Origin: Paenacidovorax monticola
GTDB taxonomy: Bacteria > Pseudomonadota > Gammaproteobacteria > Burkholderiales > Burkholderiaceae_C
Direction: 5' to 3'
Assembly (NCBI RefSeq): GCF_014489595.1
Contig: NZ_CP060790.1
Span: 1,860,001 to 1,924,000 of the forward strand
Length of the DNA stretch: 64,000 nucleotides
The notes beneath the pieces were generated by a model that saw only the letters and a program-made list of their open reading frames with translations, was not told the DNA's origin and did not search any database. Each line of letters opens with the position of its first letter. The stretch's first letter is position 1. A program made the position numbers and the translations under genes. This document shows positions 46,335-55,124 of this stretch, piece after piece.

Positions 46335-47330
46335 TCAGCCCTTCATCGCGGCGCGGCGGCGTACCAGCCACGCGATGATCTCGCCCATGATGCCGCGGCG
46401 GAAGGCCAGCACGCAGACCACGAAGATCAGGCCCGTGACGATGGTCACCGATTCGCCCAGCGTCTTGAACCACTCCACGCTGGTCAGGGCCGCGAGCAGG
46501 TTGCCCAGTTCGCCGATCTTGTTCTCCAGCAGCACCACCACGGCCGAGCCCACAAGCGGACCCGACAGCGTGCCCAGGCCACCCACCAGGGTCATCAGGA
46601 TGACCTGGCCCGAGGCCGTCCAGTGCACGTCGGACAGCGTGGCAAAGCCCAGCACCAGGGTCTTGAGCGCGCCAGCCAAGCCCGCGAGCGCGGCCGACAG
46701 CACGAAGGCCAGCAGCTTGAAGCGGTGCGTGTCGTAGCCCAGGGAGATGGCACGCGGCTCGTTCTCCTTGATGCCCTTGAGCACCTGGCCGAAGGGCGAG
46801 TGGATGGTGCGCACGATCAGCAGGAAGGCGGCCACCACGATGGCGAGCGCCACGTAGTACATGACCATGTCGTTCGCGAGATCGATGAAGCCGAACAGCT
46901 TGCCGCGCGGCACGCCCTGCAGTCCGTCCTCGCCGCCCGTGAACGGAGCCTGGAGGCAGGCAAAGAACAGCATCTGCGCCAGCGCCAGCGTGATCATCGA
47001 GAAGTAGATGCCCTGGCGGCGGATGGCCAGCCAGCCGAACAGCAGGCCCAGCAGCGCGCCGCCGCCCATGCCGAGCAGCAGGCCCAGCTCGGGCGTGAGG
47101 CCCCACACCTTGATGGCGTGGCCCGCGACATAGGCCGCTCCGCCCAGGAAGGCCGCGTGGCCGAAGGACAGCAGGCCCGTGTAGCCCAGCAGCAGGTTGA
47201 AGGCCGACGCGAACAGTGCGAAGCACATGAGCTTCATCACGAAGACCGGGTAGGCGCCGAGGAAAGGCGCGACGATCAGGCCGGCCAGCAGCAGGCCGTA
47301 TCCCATGGTGGCGATGTTCTTGGAGTTCAT
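46335..47330 (-). CDS. livM: Branched-chain-type amino-acid ABC permease (LivM-like)
   Basis: 331 residues with eight to nine membrane segments. The LivM signatures are NLLLGYTGLLSFGHAAFLGGAAY, RRQGIYFSMITLALAQM, and VLKGIKENEPRAISLGYDTHRFK, the loop that contacts the ATPase. It forms the inner-membrane channel with LivH, encoded 12 nt upstream. It is the last gene of the six-gene minus-strand operon. The substrate may be branched-chain amino acids, but related systems carry amides, urea or aromatic acids. Confidence 0.92.
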   Translation of the reverse strand: MNSKNIATMGYGLLLAGLIVAPFLGAYPVFVMKLMCFALFASAFNLLLGYTGLLSFGHAAFLGGAAYVAGHAIKVWGLTPELGLLLGMGGGALLGLLFGWLAIRRQGIYFSMITLALAQMLFFACLQAPFTGGEDGLQGVPRGKLFGFIDLANDMVMYYVALAIVVAAFLLIVRTIHSPFGQVLKGIKENEPRAISLGYDTHRFKLLAFVLSAALAGLAGALKTLVLGFATLSDVHWTASGQVILMTLVGGLGTLSGPLVGSAVVVLLENKIGELGNLLAALTSVEWFKTLGESVTIVTGLIFVVCVLAFRRGIMGEIIAWLVRRRAAMKG

Positions 47331-47342
47331 GCGTGCGGCCCC

Positions 47343-48227
47343 TTATTTTTCCTTGCCGAACAGGCCAGCGGGGCGGATCAGGAGAACGATGACCATGATG
47401 ACGAACACCACGGTGGAGGAGGCCTCGGGGTAGAACACCTTGGTGAACCCCTCGATGATGCCCAGGCCCAGGCCGGTCAGGATGGAGCCCATGATGGAGC
47501 CCATGCCGCCGATCACCACCACGGCGAACACCACGATGATGAGGTTCTGGCCCATGAGCGGCGTCACCTGGTAGACCGGCGCGGCGAGCACGCCGGCGAA
47601 GGCGGCCAGGCCCGCGCCGAAGGCGTAGGTCAGCGTGATCATGACGGGCACGTTCACGCCGAAGGCCTCGACCAGGCGCGGATTCTCAGTACCGGCGCGC
47701 AGATAGGCGCCCAGCTTGGTCTTCTCGATCACGTACCAGGTCGTGATGCAGACCACGATGGAGGCCACCACCACCCAGGCGCGGTAGTTCGGCATGATCA
47801 TGAAGCCGAGGTTGGTCGCGCCTTCGAGCAGTTCGGGCGTGTCGTAGCCCAGGCCCGACACGCCGTAGATCGAGCGGAAGACGCCTTCAATCAGCAGCGT
47901 GAGGCCCAGGGTCAGCAGCAGGCCATACAGATGGTCGAGCTTGTAGATCCAGCGCAGCAGCAGGCGCTCGATCAGCACACCGAATATCCCCACCACCAGC
48001 GGCGCCAGCACCAGCATCAACCAGTAGTTGATGCCCAGATAGTTCATGGCCATCCAGGTGATCAAGGCCCCCATCATGAACAGCGCCCCGTGGGCGAAGT
48101 TGATGACGTTGAGCAGGCCGAAGATCACGGCCAGCCCCAGGCTGAGAATTGCATAGAACGAGCCATTGACCAGCCCCAGGAGGAGCTGGCTCATCATGGC
48201 CGGCATTGAAACACCAAAGATTTCCAT
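47343..48227 (-). CDS. livH: Branched-chain-type amino-acid ABC permease (LivH-like)
   Basis: 294 residues. Conserved LivH segments are LLGLVNGSFYAILSLGLAVIFGLLNVINFAHGALFMMGA, the AYLRAGTENPRLVEAFGVNV loop (EAA-like) and VVFAVVVIGGMGSIMGSILTG. It pairs with LivM. The gene follows the first binding-protein gene by 41 nt. Family assignment is firm; substrate is undetermined. Confidence 0.93.
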   Translation of the reverse strand: MEIFGVSMPAMMSQLLLGLVNGSFYAILSLGLAVIFGLLNVINFAHGALFMMGALITWMAMNYLGINYWLMLVLAPLVVGIFGVLIERLLLRWIYKLDHLYGLLLTLGLTLLIEGVFRSIYGVSGLGYDTPELLEGATNLGFMIMPNYRAWVVVASIVVCITTWYVIEKTKLGAYLRAGTENPRLVEAFGVNVPVMITLTYAFGAGLAAFAGVLAAPVYQVTPLMGQNLIIVVFAVVVIGGMGSIMGSILTGLGLGIIEGFTKVFYPEASSTVVFVIMVIVLLIRPAGLFGKEK

Positions 48228-48268
48228 TGCGACAAGGCGATAGGTGGAGGGGAATTCAGGTCAGGAAC

Positions 48269-49468
48269 TTACTTCCAGAGCGCGCACTTGGTCTCGGCCT
48301 TGGTGGTGAACACCTGCTCGCCCGGCAGCTTCTTGACCAGCTTGTAGTAGTCCCAGGTGCCCTTGGACTCCGAGGGGGCCTTGACCTGCATGAGGTACAT
48401 GTCGTGCACGTACCGGCCGTCGGCGCGCAGGTAGCCAGAGCCGAAGAAGTCGTTCATCTTCATGCCGCGCCAGGCTTCCATGACCTTGTCGGCATCGGTG
48501 CTCTTGGCGGCAGCGACGGCCTTCAGGTAGTTCATGGTGGCCGAGTAGTCGGCGGCCTGGATTTCCGTCGGACGGCGCTTGGTCTTCTCCATGAACTTGT
48601 CGGCGAACTTGCGCGTTTCGTCGTTCATGTCCCAGTACCAGCTGGTGGTGAACTGCAGGCCTTCGGTGTTGCGCAGGCCCAGGCTGTGCACGTCGCTGAA
48701 GAAAATCAGCAGGCCGGCAAGCTTCATGTTCTTGCCGATGCCGAATTCCTTGGCGGCCTTGATGGAGTTGATCGTGTCGCCGCCGGCGTTGGCCAGGCCC
48801 AGGATCTGGGCCTTGGAGTTCTGCGCCTGCAGCAGGAACGACGAGAAGTCCGACGCGTTCAGCGGATGGCGCACGGCGCCCACCACCGTGCCGCCCTTGG
48901 CCTTGACCACGTTCCCCGCATCGGCCTCCAGCGCATGGCCGAAGGCATAGTCGGCCGTCAGGAAGAACCAGCTCTTGCCGCCAGCGTCCACGATGGCGCC
49001 GCCCGTGCCCTTGGCCAGGGCCACGGTGTCGTAGGCGTAGTGCACGGTGTAGGGGCTGCAGGCTTCGTTGGTCAGGGCCGACGACGCCGCGCCATTGTTG
49101 ATGAACACGCGCTTTTTCTCCTGTGCGACCTTGGCCATGGCCAGCGCCGCGCCCGAGTTCGTGCCGCCGAAGACCATGGTCAGGCCCTGGGTGTCGATCC
49201 ATTCGCGCGCCTTGCTGGCCGCGATGTCGGCCTTGTTCTGGTGGTCGGCGCTCATCAGTTCGATGGGCATGCCCAGCACCTTGCCGCCGAAGTCGTCGAT
49301 GGCCATCTGGATCGCCACGGCACCGTTCTTGCCTTCCACGTCGGCATACAGGCTCGACATGTCGGTGATGAAGCCGATCTTGACCTTGTCCTGCGCATGG
49401 GCCGTGCCCGTGGCCAGGCCAGCGGCAGCCAGCATCAGCGCCAGTACCGTGCGTTTCTGTTGATTCAT
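48269..49468 (-). CDS. ABC transporter substrate-binding protein (LivJ-type), copy 1
   Basis: 399 residues. The signal peptide is MNQQKRTVLALMLAAAGLA (cut at AHAQDKVK). Periplasmic type 1 fold: VKIGFITDMSSLYADVEGKNG, QMAIDDFGGKVLGMPIELMSADHQNKAD, VFGGTNSGAALAMA and DWFFLTADYAFG-like SWFFLTADYAFGH. The ligand is unknown; this subgroup of the LivJ/AmiC family is widespread in Comamonadaceae. It is closely similar over its full length to the next gene upstream (49534-50729), a tandem duplication. Confidence 0.92.
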   Translation of the reverse strand: MNQQKRTVLALMLAAAGLATGTAHAQDKVKIGFITDMSSLYADVEGKNGAVAIQMAIDDFGGKVLGMPIELMSADHQNKADIAASKAREWIDTQGLTMVFGGTNSGAALAMAKVAQEKKRVFINNGAASSALTNEACSPYTVHYAYDTVALAKGTGGAIVDAGGKSWFFLTADYAFGHALEADAGNVVKAKGGTVVGAVRHPLNASDFSSFLLQAQNSKAQILGLANAGGDTINSIKAAKEFGIGKNMKLAGLLIFFSDVHSLGLRNTEGLQFTTSWYWDMNDETRKFADKFMEKTKRRPTEIQAADYSATMNYLKAVAAAKSTDADKVMEAWRGMKMNDFFGSGYLRADGRYVHDMYLMQVKAPSESKGTWDYYKLVKKLPGEQVFTTKAETKCALWK

Positions 49469-49533
49469 GCGGTTGTCTCCTATGGGGGTTGTAGGAACGC
49501 GGGGTGCGCAAGGCGCCGATCAGGCGCCCCGCA

Positions 49534-50729
49534 TCACTTCCAGAGCGCGCACTTGCTCTCGGCCTTGGTGGTCCACACCTGGTCGGCGGGCAGCTTGGTC
49601 ACCACCTTGTAGTAGTCCCATGGCACCTTGGATTCGGACTGCGACTTGACCTGCACGAGGTACATGTCGTGCGCGAAGCGGCCGTCCGGGCGGATGGTGC
49701 CCTTGGCGTAGAAGTCGTCGATCGGTGTGGACTTGAGCTTCTCCATGACCTTGTCGGCATCGGTGGTGCCCACGGCCTGCAGCGTCTTGAGGTAGTTCAT
49801 CGTGGCCGAGTAGTTGGCGGCCTGGATGTCGGTGGGCATGCGCTTGGTCTTGGCGAAGAACTTGTGTCCGAACTCACGCGACTTGTCGTTCAGGTTCCAG
49901 TCCCAGCTCGTGGTCAGCAGCAGGCCTTCGGTGTTGCGCAGGCCCAGGCTGTGCACGTCCGTCAGGAACACCAGCAGGCCGGCCATCTTCATGCTCTTGT
50001 TGATGCCAAATTCCTTGGCGGCCTTGACGGCGTTGATCAGGTCGCCGCCGGCGTTGGCCAGGCCCAGGATCTGGGCCTTGGAGTTCTGCGCCTGCAGCAG
50101 GAACGACGAGAAGTCCGACGCGTTCAGCGGATGCTTCACGCCCCCACCACCTTGCCGCCCTTCTCCTTCACAACCTTGGCGGTGTCGGCCTCCAGTGCTG
50201 CGCCGAAGGCGTAGTCGGCCGTCAGGAAGAACCAGTCCTTGCCGCCCTGGGCCACCACGGCGCCGCCCGTGCCCTTGGCCAGGGCCACGGTGTCGTAGGC
50301 GTAGTGCACGGTGTAGGGGCTGCACTGCTCATTGGTCAGTGCCGAGGAGCCCGCGCCGTTCACGAAGTAGACACGCTTCTTCTCCTGCGCGACCTTGGCC
50401 ATGGCCAGGCCGGCGCCCGAGTTCGTGCCGCCGAAGAGCATGGTCAGGCCCTGGGTGTCGATCCATTCGCGCGCCTTGCTGGCCGCGATGTCGGCCTTGT
50501 TCTGGTGGTCGGCGCTGATCAGCTCGATGGGCTTGCCCAGCACCTTGCCGCCGAAGTCGTCGATGGCCATCTGGATGGCCAGCGCGCCGTTCTTGCCGTC
50601 CACGTCGGCATACAGGCTCGACATGTCGGTGATGAAGCCGATCTTCACCTTGTCCTGCGCGTGGGCGGCCGAGGCGGCCAGGCCTGCAGCGCCCAGCATC
50701 AGCACCAGTGCCTTGAGTTTGTTCTTCAT
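49534..50729 (-). pseudogene. ABC transporter substrate-binding protein (LivJ-type), copy 2, frame-interrupted
   Basis: The frame starts MKNKLKALVLMLGAAGLA with a signal cut at AHAQDKVK and follows copy 1 to EKGGKVVG. It then meets a run of five G (50141-50145, minus strand), where a stop occurs after one residue. With one more G it continues GVKHPLNASDFSSFLLQAQN to ESKCALWK, giving 398 residues, against 399 in copy 1. The intact copy 1 has KGGTVVGAVRHPLNASDF at the same point, which confirms the missing base. It lies between the ATPase genes and copy 1. Confidence 0.88.
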
Positions 50730-50781
50730 GGTTGTCTCCTTCGAGGGGTGAAAAGGGGTTCGAATGCCGCCGGTGGGCGGC

Positions 50782-51492
50782 CTAGACGCCGAGCAGCTCG
50801 TTGAGCACGGGCATCTTGGCTTCGAGTTCGGAAGCGCTGAATTTCTCGACGATGCTGCCGTGCTCCATCACGTAGAAGCGATCGGCCAGCGGCGCCGCGA
50901 AGCGGAAGTTCTGCTCCACCATGACCACGGTGTAGCCTTGCTGGCGCAGCGTGGTGATCATGCGGGCCAGGGCCTGCACGATCACGGGCGCCAGTCCTTC
51001 GGAGATCTCGTCGAGCAGCAGCAGCTTGGCCCCCGTGCGCAGGATGCGCGCCACGGCCAGCATCTGCTGCTCGCCACCCGACAGGCGGGTGCCCTGGCTG
51101 TTCTTGCGCTCGGCCAAGTTGGGGAACATGGCGTAGATCTCGCCGACCGACATGCCGGCATGGCCCGTCTTGAGCATGGGCGGCAGCAGGAGGTTCTCTT
51201 CGCACGACAGGCTGGAGAAGATGCCGCGCTCTTCGGGGCAGTAGCCAACACCCAGGTGCGCGATGCGGTGCGTGGGCAGGTGGATGGTCTCCACGCCGTT
51301 GATCTTGACCGACCCCTTGCGCGAGCCCGTCAGGCCCATGATGGCCCGCATGGTCGACGTACGCCCCGCGCCGTTGCGGCCCAGCAGCGTGACCACCTCG
51401 CCGGGCTGCACGACGATGTCCACGCCGTGCAGCACATGCGATTCGCCGTACCAGGCTTGCAGTCCCTTGATTTCGAGTGCGGGTGCGCTCAT
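50782..51492 (-). CDS. livF: Branched-chain-type ABC ATPase (LivF-like) with Arg in Walker A
   Basis: 236 residues. LivF blocks are ALEIKGLQAWYGESHVLHGV, YCPEERGIFSSLSCEENLLLPP, signature LSGGEQQMLAVARIL, Walker B LLLLDEISEGLAP and H-region VVMVEQNFRFA. Walker A reads GRNGAGRTSTM, so the invariant lysine is replaced by arginine (codon CGT). The start overlaps the LivG stop by one base (TGATG). The partner LivG has a normal lysine, so the pair may have one weakened site. Assignment is firm. Confidence 0.93.
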   Translation of the reverse strand: MSAPALEIKGLQAWYGESHVLHGVDIVVQPGEVVTLLGRNGAGRTSTMRAIMGLTGSRKGSVKINGVETIHLPTHRIAHLGVGYCPEERGIFSSLSCEENLLLPPMLKTGHAGMSVGEIYAMFPNLAERKNSQGTRLSGGEQQMLAVARILRTGAKLLLLDEISEGLAPVIVQALARMITTLRQQGYTVVMVEQNFRFAAPLADRFYVMEHGSIVEKFSASELEAKMPVLNELLGV

Positions 51493-52262
51493 CAGTGCGC
51501 CCCCTGCAGTTGGCCGTCGGTCGTCCCCATGTAGGCTTCCATGACTTGCGGGTTGTTCGATACCTCGGCGTACGGGCCTTCGGCCAGCACGGCGCCGCGC
51601 TGCAGCACGGTGATGCGGTCGGCGATGGTGGAGATCACCTTCATGTTGTGCTCCACCATCAGGATGGTGCGGCCCGCCGACACCTTCTTGATGAGCTGGG
51701 TCACGCGGTCCACGTCCTCGTGGCCCATGCCCTGTGTGGGCTCGTCGAGCAGCATAAGCTCGGGCTCCATCGCGAGCGTGGTGGCGATCTCCAATGCCCG
51801 CTTGCGGCCGTAGGGCAGGTTCACCGTGACCTCGTCGGCCAGGTCCTCCAGGCCCACTTCGGTCAGCAGCTGCATGGCGCGATCGTCGAGCAGGCGCAGC
51901 GAACGCTCGCTGCGCCAGAAATGGAACGAGGTGCCGAGCCGGCGCTGCAGGCCCAGGCGCACGTTCTCGAGCAGCGTGAGGTGCGGGAACACGGCCGAGA
52001 TCTGGAACGAGCGGATCACGCCGCGGCGCGCGATCTGCGCAGGCTGCTCACGCGTGATGTCATGGCCGTTGAAGCGGATGACGCCCGAGGTCGGCTCCAG
52101 GAACTTGGTGAGCAGGTTGAAGCACGTGGTCTTGCCTGCGCCATTGGGCCCGATCAGCGCATGGATGGAACCGCGGCGCACGGCCAGGTTCACGTCGCTG
52201 ACGGCGGTGAAGCCCTTGAACTCTTTGGTCAGGCTGGTGGTTTCAAGAATGACGTCGCTCAT
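51492..52262 (-). CDS. livG: Branched-chain-type ABC ATPase (LivG-like)
   Basis: 256 residues from MSDVILETTSLTKEFKGF; longer in-frame starts add only non-conserved residues. Walker A is GPNGAGKTTCFNLLTKFLEP. The signature region is LPYGRKRALEIATTLA and Walker B is LMLLDEPTQGMG. The C-terminal LivG extension (GPYAEVSNNPQVMEAYMG) is present. It is the first gene of the operon livG-livF-SBP2-SBP1-livH-livM. The 264-nt gap upstream is shared with a divergent ABC exporter. Confidence 0.94.
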   Translation of the reverse strand: MSDVILETTSLTKEFKGFTAVSDVNLAVRRGSIHALIGPNGAGKTTCFNLLTKFLEPTSGVIRFNGHDITREQPAQIARRGVIRSFQISAVFPHLTLLENVRLGLQRRLGTSFHFWRSERSLRLLDDRAMQLLTEVGLEDLADEVTVNLPYGRKRALEIATTLAMEPELMLLDEPTQGMGHEDVDRVTQLIKKVSAGRTILMVEHNMKVISTIADRITVLQRGAVLAEGPYAEVSNNPQVMEAYMGTTDGQLQGAH

Positions 52263-52482
52263 TGCGCCTTGGCCGCTCCATGAATGCTGCAAGGTGCGTC
52301 CCCGGGACGGGGCTGCACCGCTTGTTTTGTTGCATCGCATCGTAAGTCCCCCCCGTGTACACAGGTACTGGGAGAAATGCCTATGTATAAATGCCTAACG
52401 GAGCCTGCCTCCTGCGCGGGATCAGGGAGCGCCTCGGCACCACCCACAATACCCACAGAAGCAGCACATACAAAGCCCATGG

Positions 52483-52501
52483 AGCTACATTTTCAATAGC
52501 A
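52483..52501. repeat. Short interspersed repeat arm upstream of the ABC exporter
   Basis: AGCTACATTTTCAATAGCA, identical to part of 9773-9792 except for one inserted base. Confidence 0.5.
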
Positions 52502-52526
52502 ACCCATCAAAACAGCCTTCACCACC

Positions 52527-54316
52527 ATGGCGCACTCCTCTCCTACCCCGCGCTCGCTGACCGGCCTGCTGCCCTTCCTATGGCCCTACCGCGCGCGCAT
52601 TGCATGGGCCCTGGTGTTCCTGGTGCTGGCGGCTTTGGCCACGCTGGCATTTCCGCTGGCCCTGCGCCAGCTCATCGATGCAGGCCTGGTTCAGGCCGAG
52701 CCGGGAGCGCAGGCCGTGGCGCTGCGCCACCATTTCGGCCTGCTGTTTGCGGCCGCCGTGGCACTCGGGCTGTTTTCGGCCGCGCGCTTCTACATGGTGA
52801 GTTGGCTGGGCGAGCGCGTCACGGCCGATCTGCGCGCCGCCGTGTACACGCACGTGCTGCAGCAAAGCCCCGAATTCTTCGAGACCACGCAGACCGGCGA
52901 GGTACTCTCGCGCCTGACCACCGACACCACGCTGGTGCAGACGGTGGTGGGCTCCTCGCTGTCCATGGGGCTGCGCAATGCCTTCCTGGGCCTGGGGGCC
53001 CTGACCATGCTGGTGTGGACCAACCCCTATGTCATGTCCGTGGTACTGCTGGTCCTTGTGCTGGTGGTGCTGCCCAGCATGTGGATCGGCCGGCGCGTGC
53101 GCCGACTCTCGCGCGACAGCCAGGACCGCGTGGCCGACAGCAGCGCCATCGCGGGCGAGGTGCTCAATGCCGTCACCGTGGTGCAGAGCTACACCGCCGA
53201 GCCCCGCGAGGCACGGCGCTTTCGCGCGGCCACCGAACGGGCGTTCCAGGCGGCTGTGCGGCGCACCGGCACCCGCGCCGTGCTGGTGGCCTTCATCATC
53301 ATCGCGAATGCGGCCCTGCTGCTGTGGGGGTTGTACCGCGGCACGCAGGCAGTACAGGCCGGCCAGATGAGCGCGGGCCACCTGGGGCAGACGGTGGTCT
53401 ACGTCATGCTGCTGGCGGGGGCCGTCGCCGTGCTGGGCGAGGTCTATGGCGACCTGCTGCGTGCCGCAGGTGCTACGGAGCGGCTCATGGAACTGCTCGC
53501 GCGCCGCTCGGTCGTGGCCGACCCTGTACAGCCCCAACCCCTGCCCACCACGGGGCAGGGCCTGGCCGTGGCGATGGAAGACCTGCACTTTCACTATCCC
53601 TCGCGCCCCACCATCCGGCCCTGCTGGACTTCACGCTGCATCTGCGGCCCGGCGAGACCGTGGCCCTGGTCGGGGCAAGCGGCGCGGGCAAGAGCACGGT
53701 GTTCCAGCTGCTGCAGCGCTTCTACGACGTGGATACGGGCAGCAGCACCGGGCACATCGCCCTCAACGGCGTGGACATCCGGGCCCTGGCGCTGGACGAA
53801 CTGCGCCGCCACATCGGGGTCGTGCCACAGGACGCCGTGATCTTCTCGGCCTCGGCACTGGAGAACATCCGCTATGGCCGCCCCGACGCCAGCGACGAAG
53901 AAGTGCAAGAGGCTGCCCGCCAGGCGTTCGCGCACGACTTCATCGAGGCCCTGCCCGAGGGCTACGACACGTTCCTGGGCGAACGCGGCGTGCGCCTTTC
54001 GGGCGGGCAGCGCCAGCGCATATCGATCGCACGCGCCATGCTGAAGAATCCGCCCTTGCTGCTGCTTGACGAGGCCACCAGCGCGCTGGACGCCCAAAGC
54101 GAGCGCATGGTGCAGGCCGCACTGGACTCGGCCATGCAGCGCCATACGGGCCGCCGTACGACCCTGGTCATCGCCCACCGGCTGTCCACGGTACAGAACG
54201 CGGACCGCATCGTGGTCATGGAGCATGGCCGCATCGTGGAACAGGGCACGCATGCGGAACTGGTGGCCCGGCAGGGCACCTATGCGCGCCTGACGGCGCT
54301 GCAGTTCACCGGCTAG
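52527..54316 (+). pseudogene. ABC exporter (ABCB/MsbA-like half transporter), frame-interrupted
   Basis: The membrane domain (about 15-320) starts [19 protein letters not shown] and has six helices, with [15 protein letters not shown] in the coupling region. The frame is lost at four C (53606-53609) just before the nucleotide-binding domain. One more C joins HYPSRP to [22 protein letters not shown], giving about 596 residues. Walker A is GASGAGKST, the signature LSGGQRQR, Walker [13 protein letters not shown] and H-loop [10 protein letters not shown]. It probably exports a lipid or a hydrophobic compound as a homodimer. It diverges from livG and converges with the DUF1178 gene. Confidence 0.87.
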
Positions 54317-54331
54317 CCTTGCCAGCCCGGA

Positions 54332-54781
54332 CTACTGAAGAGTTTCCTTGGCTGCCTCGGGCAGCGGCAGGGGCAACACGGCGATACCCTCTTCGAGCAG
54401 CTGCAAGGTTTCCTTCACGCTGCTCTGCCCCCGGATCGCGCGCTCCTCGATCTCGCCATGGTGCATGCGGCGCGCCTCCTGGGCGAAGCGCGGCCCCACG
54501 TCCTCGGTCTCGGCCATGATCTTGCGCGCCATGCGCAGCCAGGCCGCCTGCGCGGCGCGGTCACCGAGCGCGGGAGCCTTGGGCAGCGGAGCGTCAGGGG
54601 GGCTGGCAGGCTGTGCCCCCAGATTCAGGCGGGGGGCGCTCAGGGCCTTGCGGATCTCGTGGCTGCCACACAGGGGGCATTGCACCAGGGAGCTCCCCAG
54701 TTGGGACTGGAAGTCGTCCTCGCTGGCGAACCAGCCTTCGAACGCATGGCCTCCAGGGCAATGCAGGTCCAGCACCTTCAT
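54332..54781 (-). CDS. DUF1178 family protein
   Basis: 149 residues. The N-terminus MKVLDLHCPGGHAFEGWFAS, with VQCPLCGSHEIRKALSAPRL, forms a small zinc-ribbon-like unit with three cysteines. Helices QAAWLRMARKIMAETEDVGPRFAQEARRMHHGE follow, and IEERAIRGQSS. This is the DUF1178 family, function unknown. It is the last gene after the nuo operon, a placement known in related bacteria. It is separated from the DUF2818 gene by 27 nt. Confidence 0.88.
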   Translation of the reverse strand: MKVLDLHCPGGHAFEGWFASEDDFQSQLGSSLVQCPLCGSHEIRKALSAPRLNLGAQPASPPDAPLPKAPALGDRAAQAAWLRMARKIMAETEDVGPRFAQEARRMHHGEIEERAIRGQSSVKETLQLLEEGIAVLPLPLPEAAKETLQ

Positions 54782-54808
54782 GGCCTCTGTCCTCGGATGG
54801 CGGGCCGC

Positions 54809-55114
54809 TCAGTGGTGGCGGCGCACCAGGTAGCGGTACACAAACCCCGGGAATGCCAGCGTGACGAACAAGGCGCCCGTCACGGCATAGAACTCCCAGC
54901 CTTGCGGCGCGATCTGCCCCGCGCGCCGCTCCAGCAGAAGGGCCAGGGCGCCCACGAGGAAGTACAGCACCAGCATCTCGCACAGCCGCATGGCCAGCGG
55001 CTTGCGCGGCTTCGCACTGGGCCCCACGACCAGCCAGCGCTGGTTGATGAAGGGCAGATTGGCTGCCACGAGGGCAGCCAGGATCACCAGCCAGATGGAA
55101 GCTGTCTGGGACAT
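54809..55114 (-). CDS. DUF2818 family membrane protein
   Basis: 101 residues with three membrane helices (SIWLVILAALVAANLPFI, LCEMLVLYFLVGALALLLE, FYAVTGALFVTLAFPGFVY). A short positively charged end YRYLVRRHH follows. It matches DUF2818, found next to nuoN in betaproteobacteria; the role is not established. It follows nuoN by 10 nt and is almost certainly part of the nuo transcript. Confidence 0.87.
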   Translation of the reverse strand: MSQTASIWLVILAALVAANLPFINQRWLVVGPSAKPRKPLAMRLCEMLVLYFLVGALALLLERRAGQIAPQGWEFYAVTGALFVTLAFPGFVYRYLVRRHH

Positions 55115-55124
55115 GCCCGACGTG

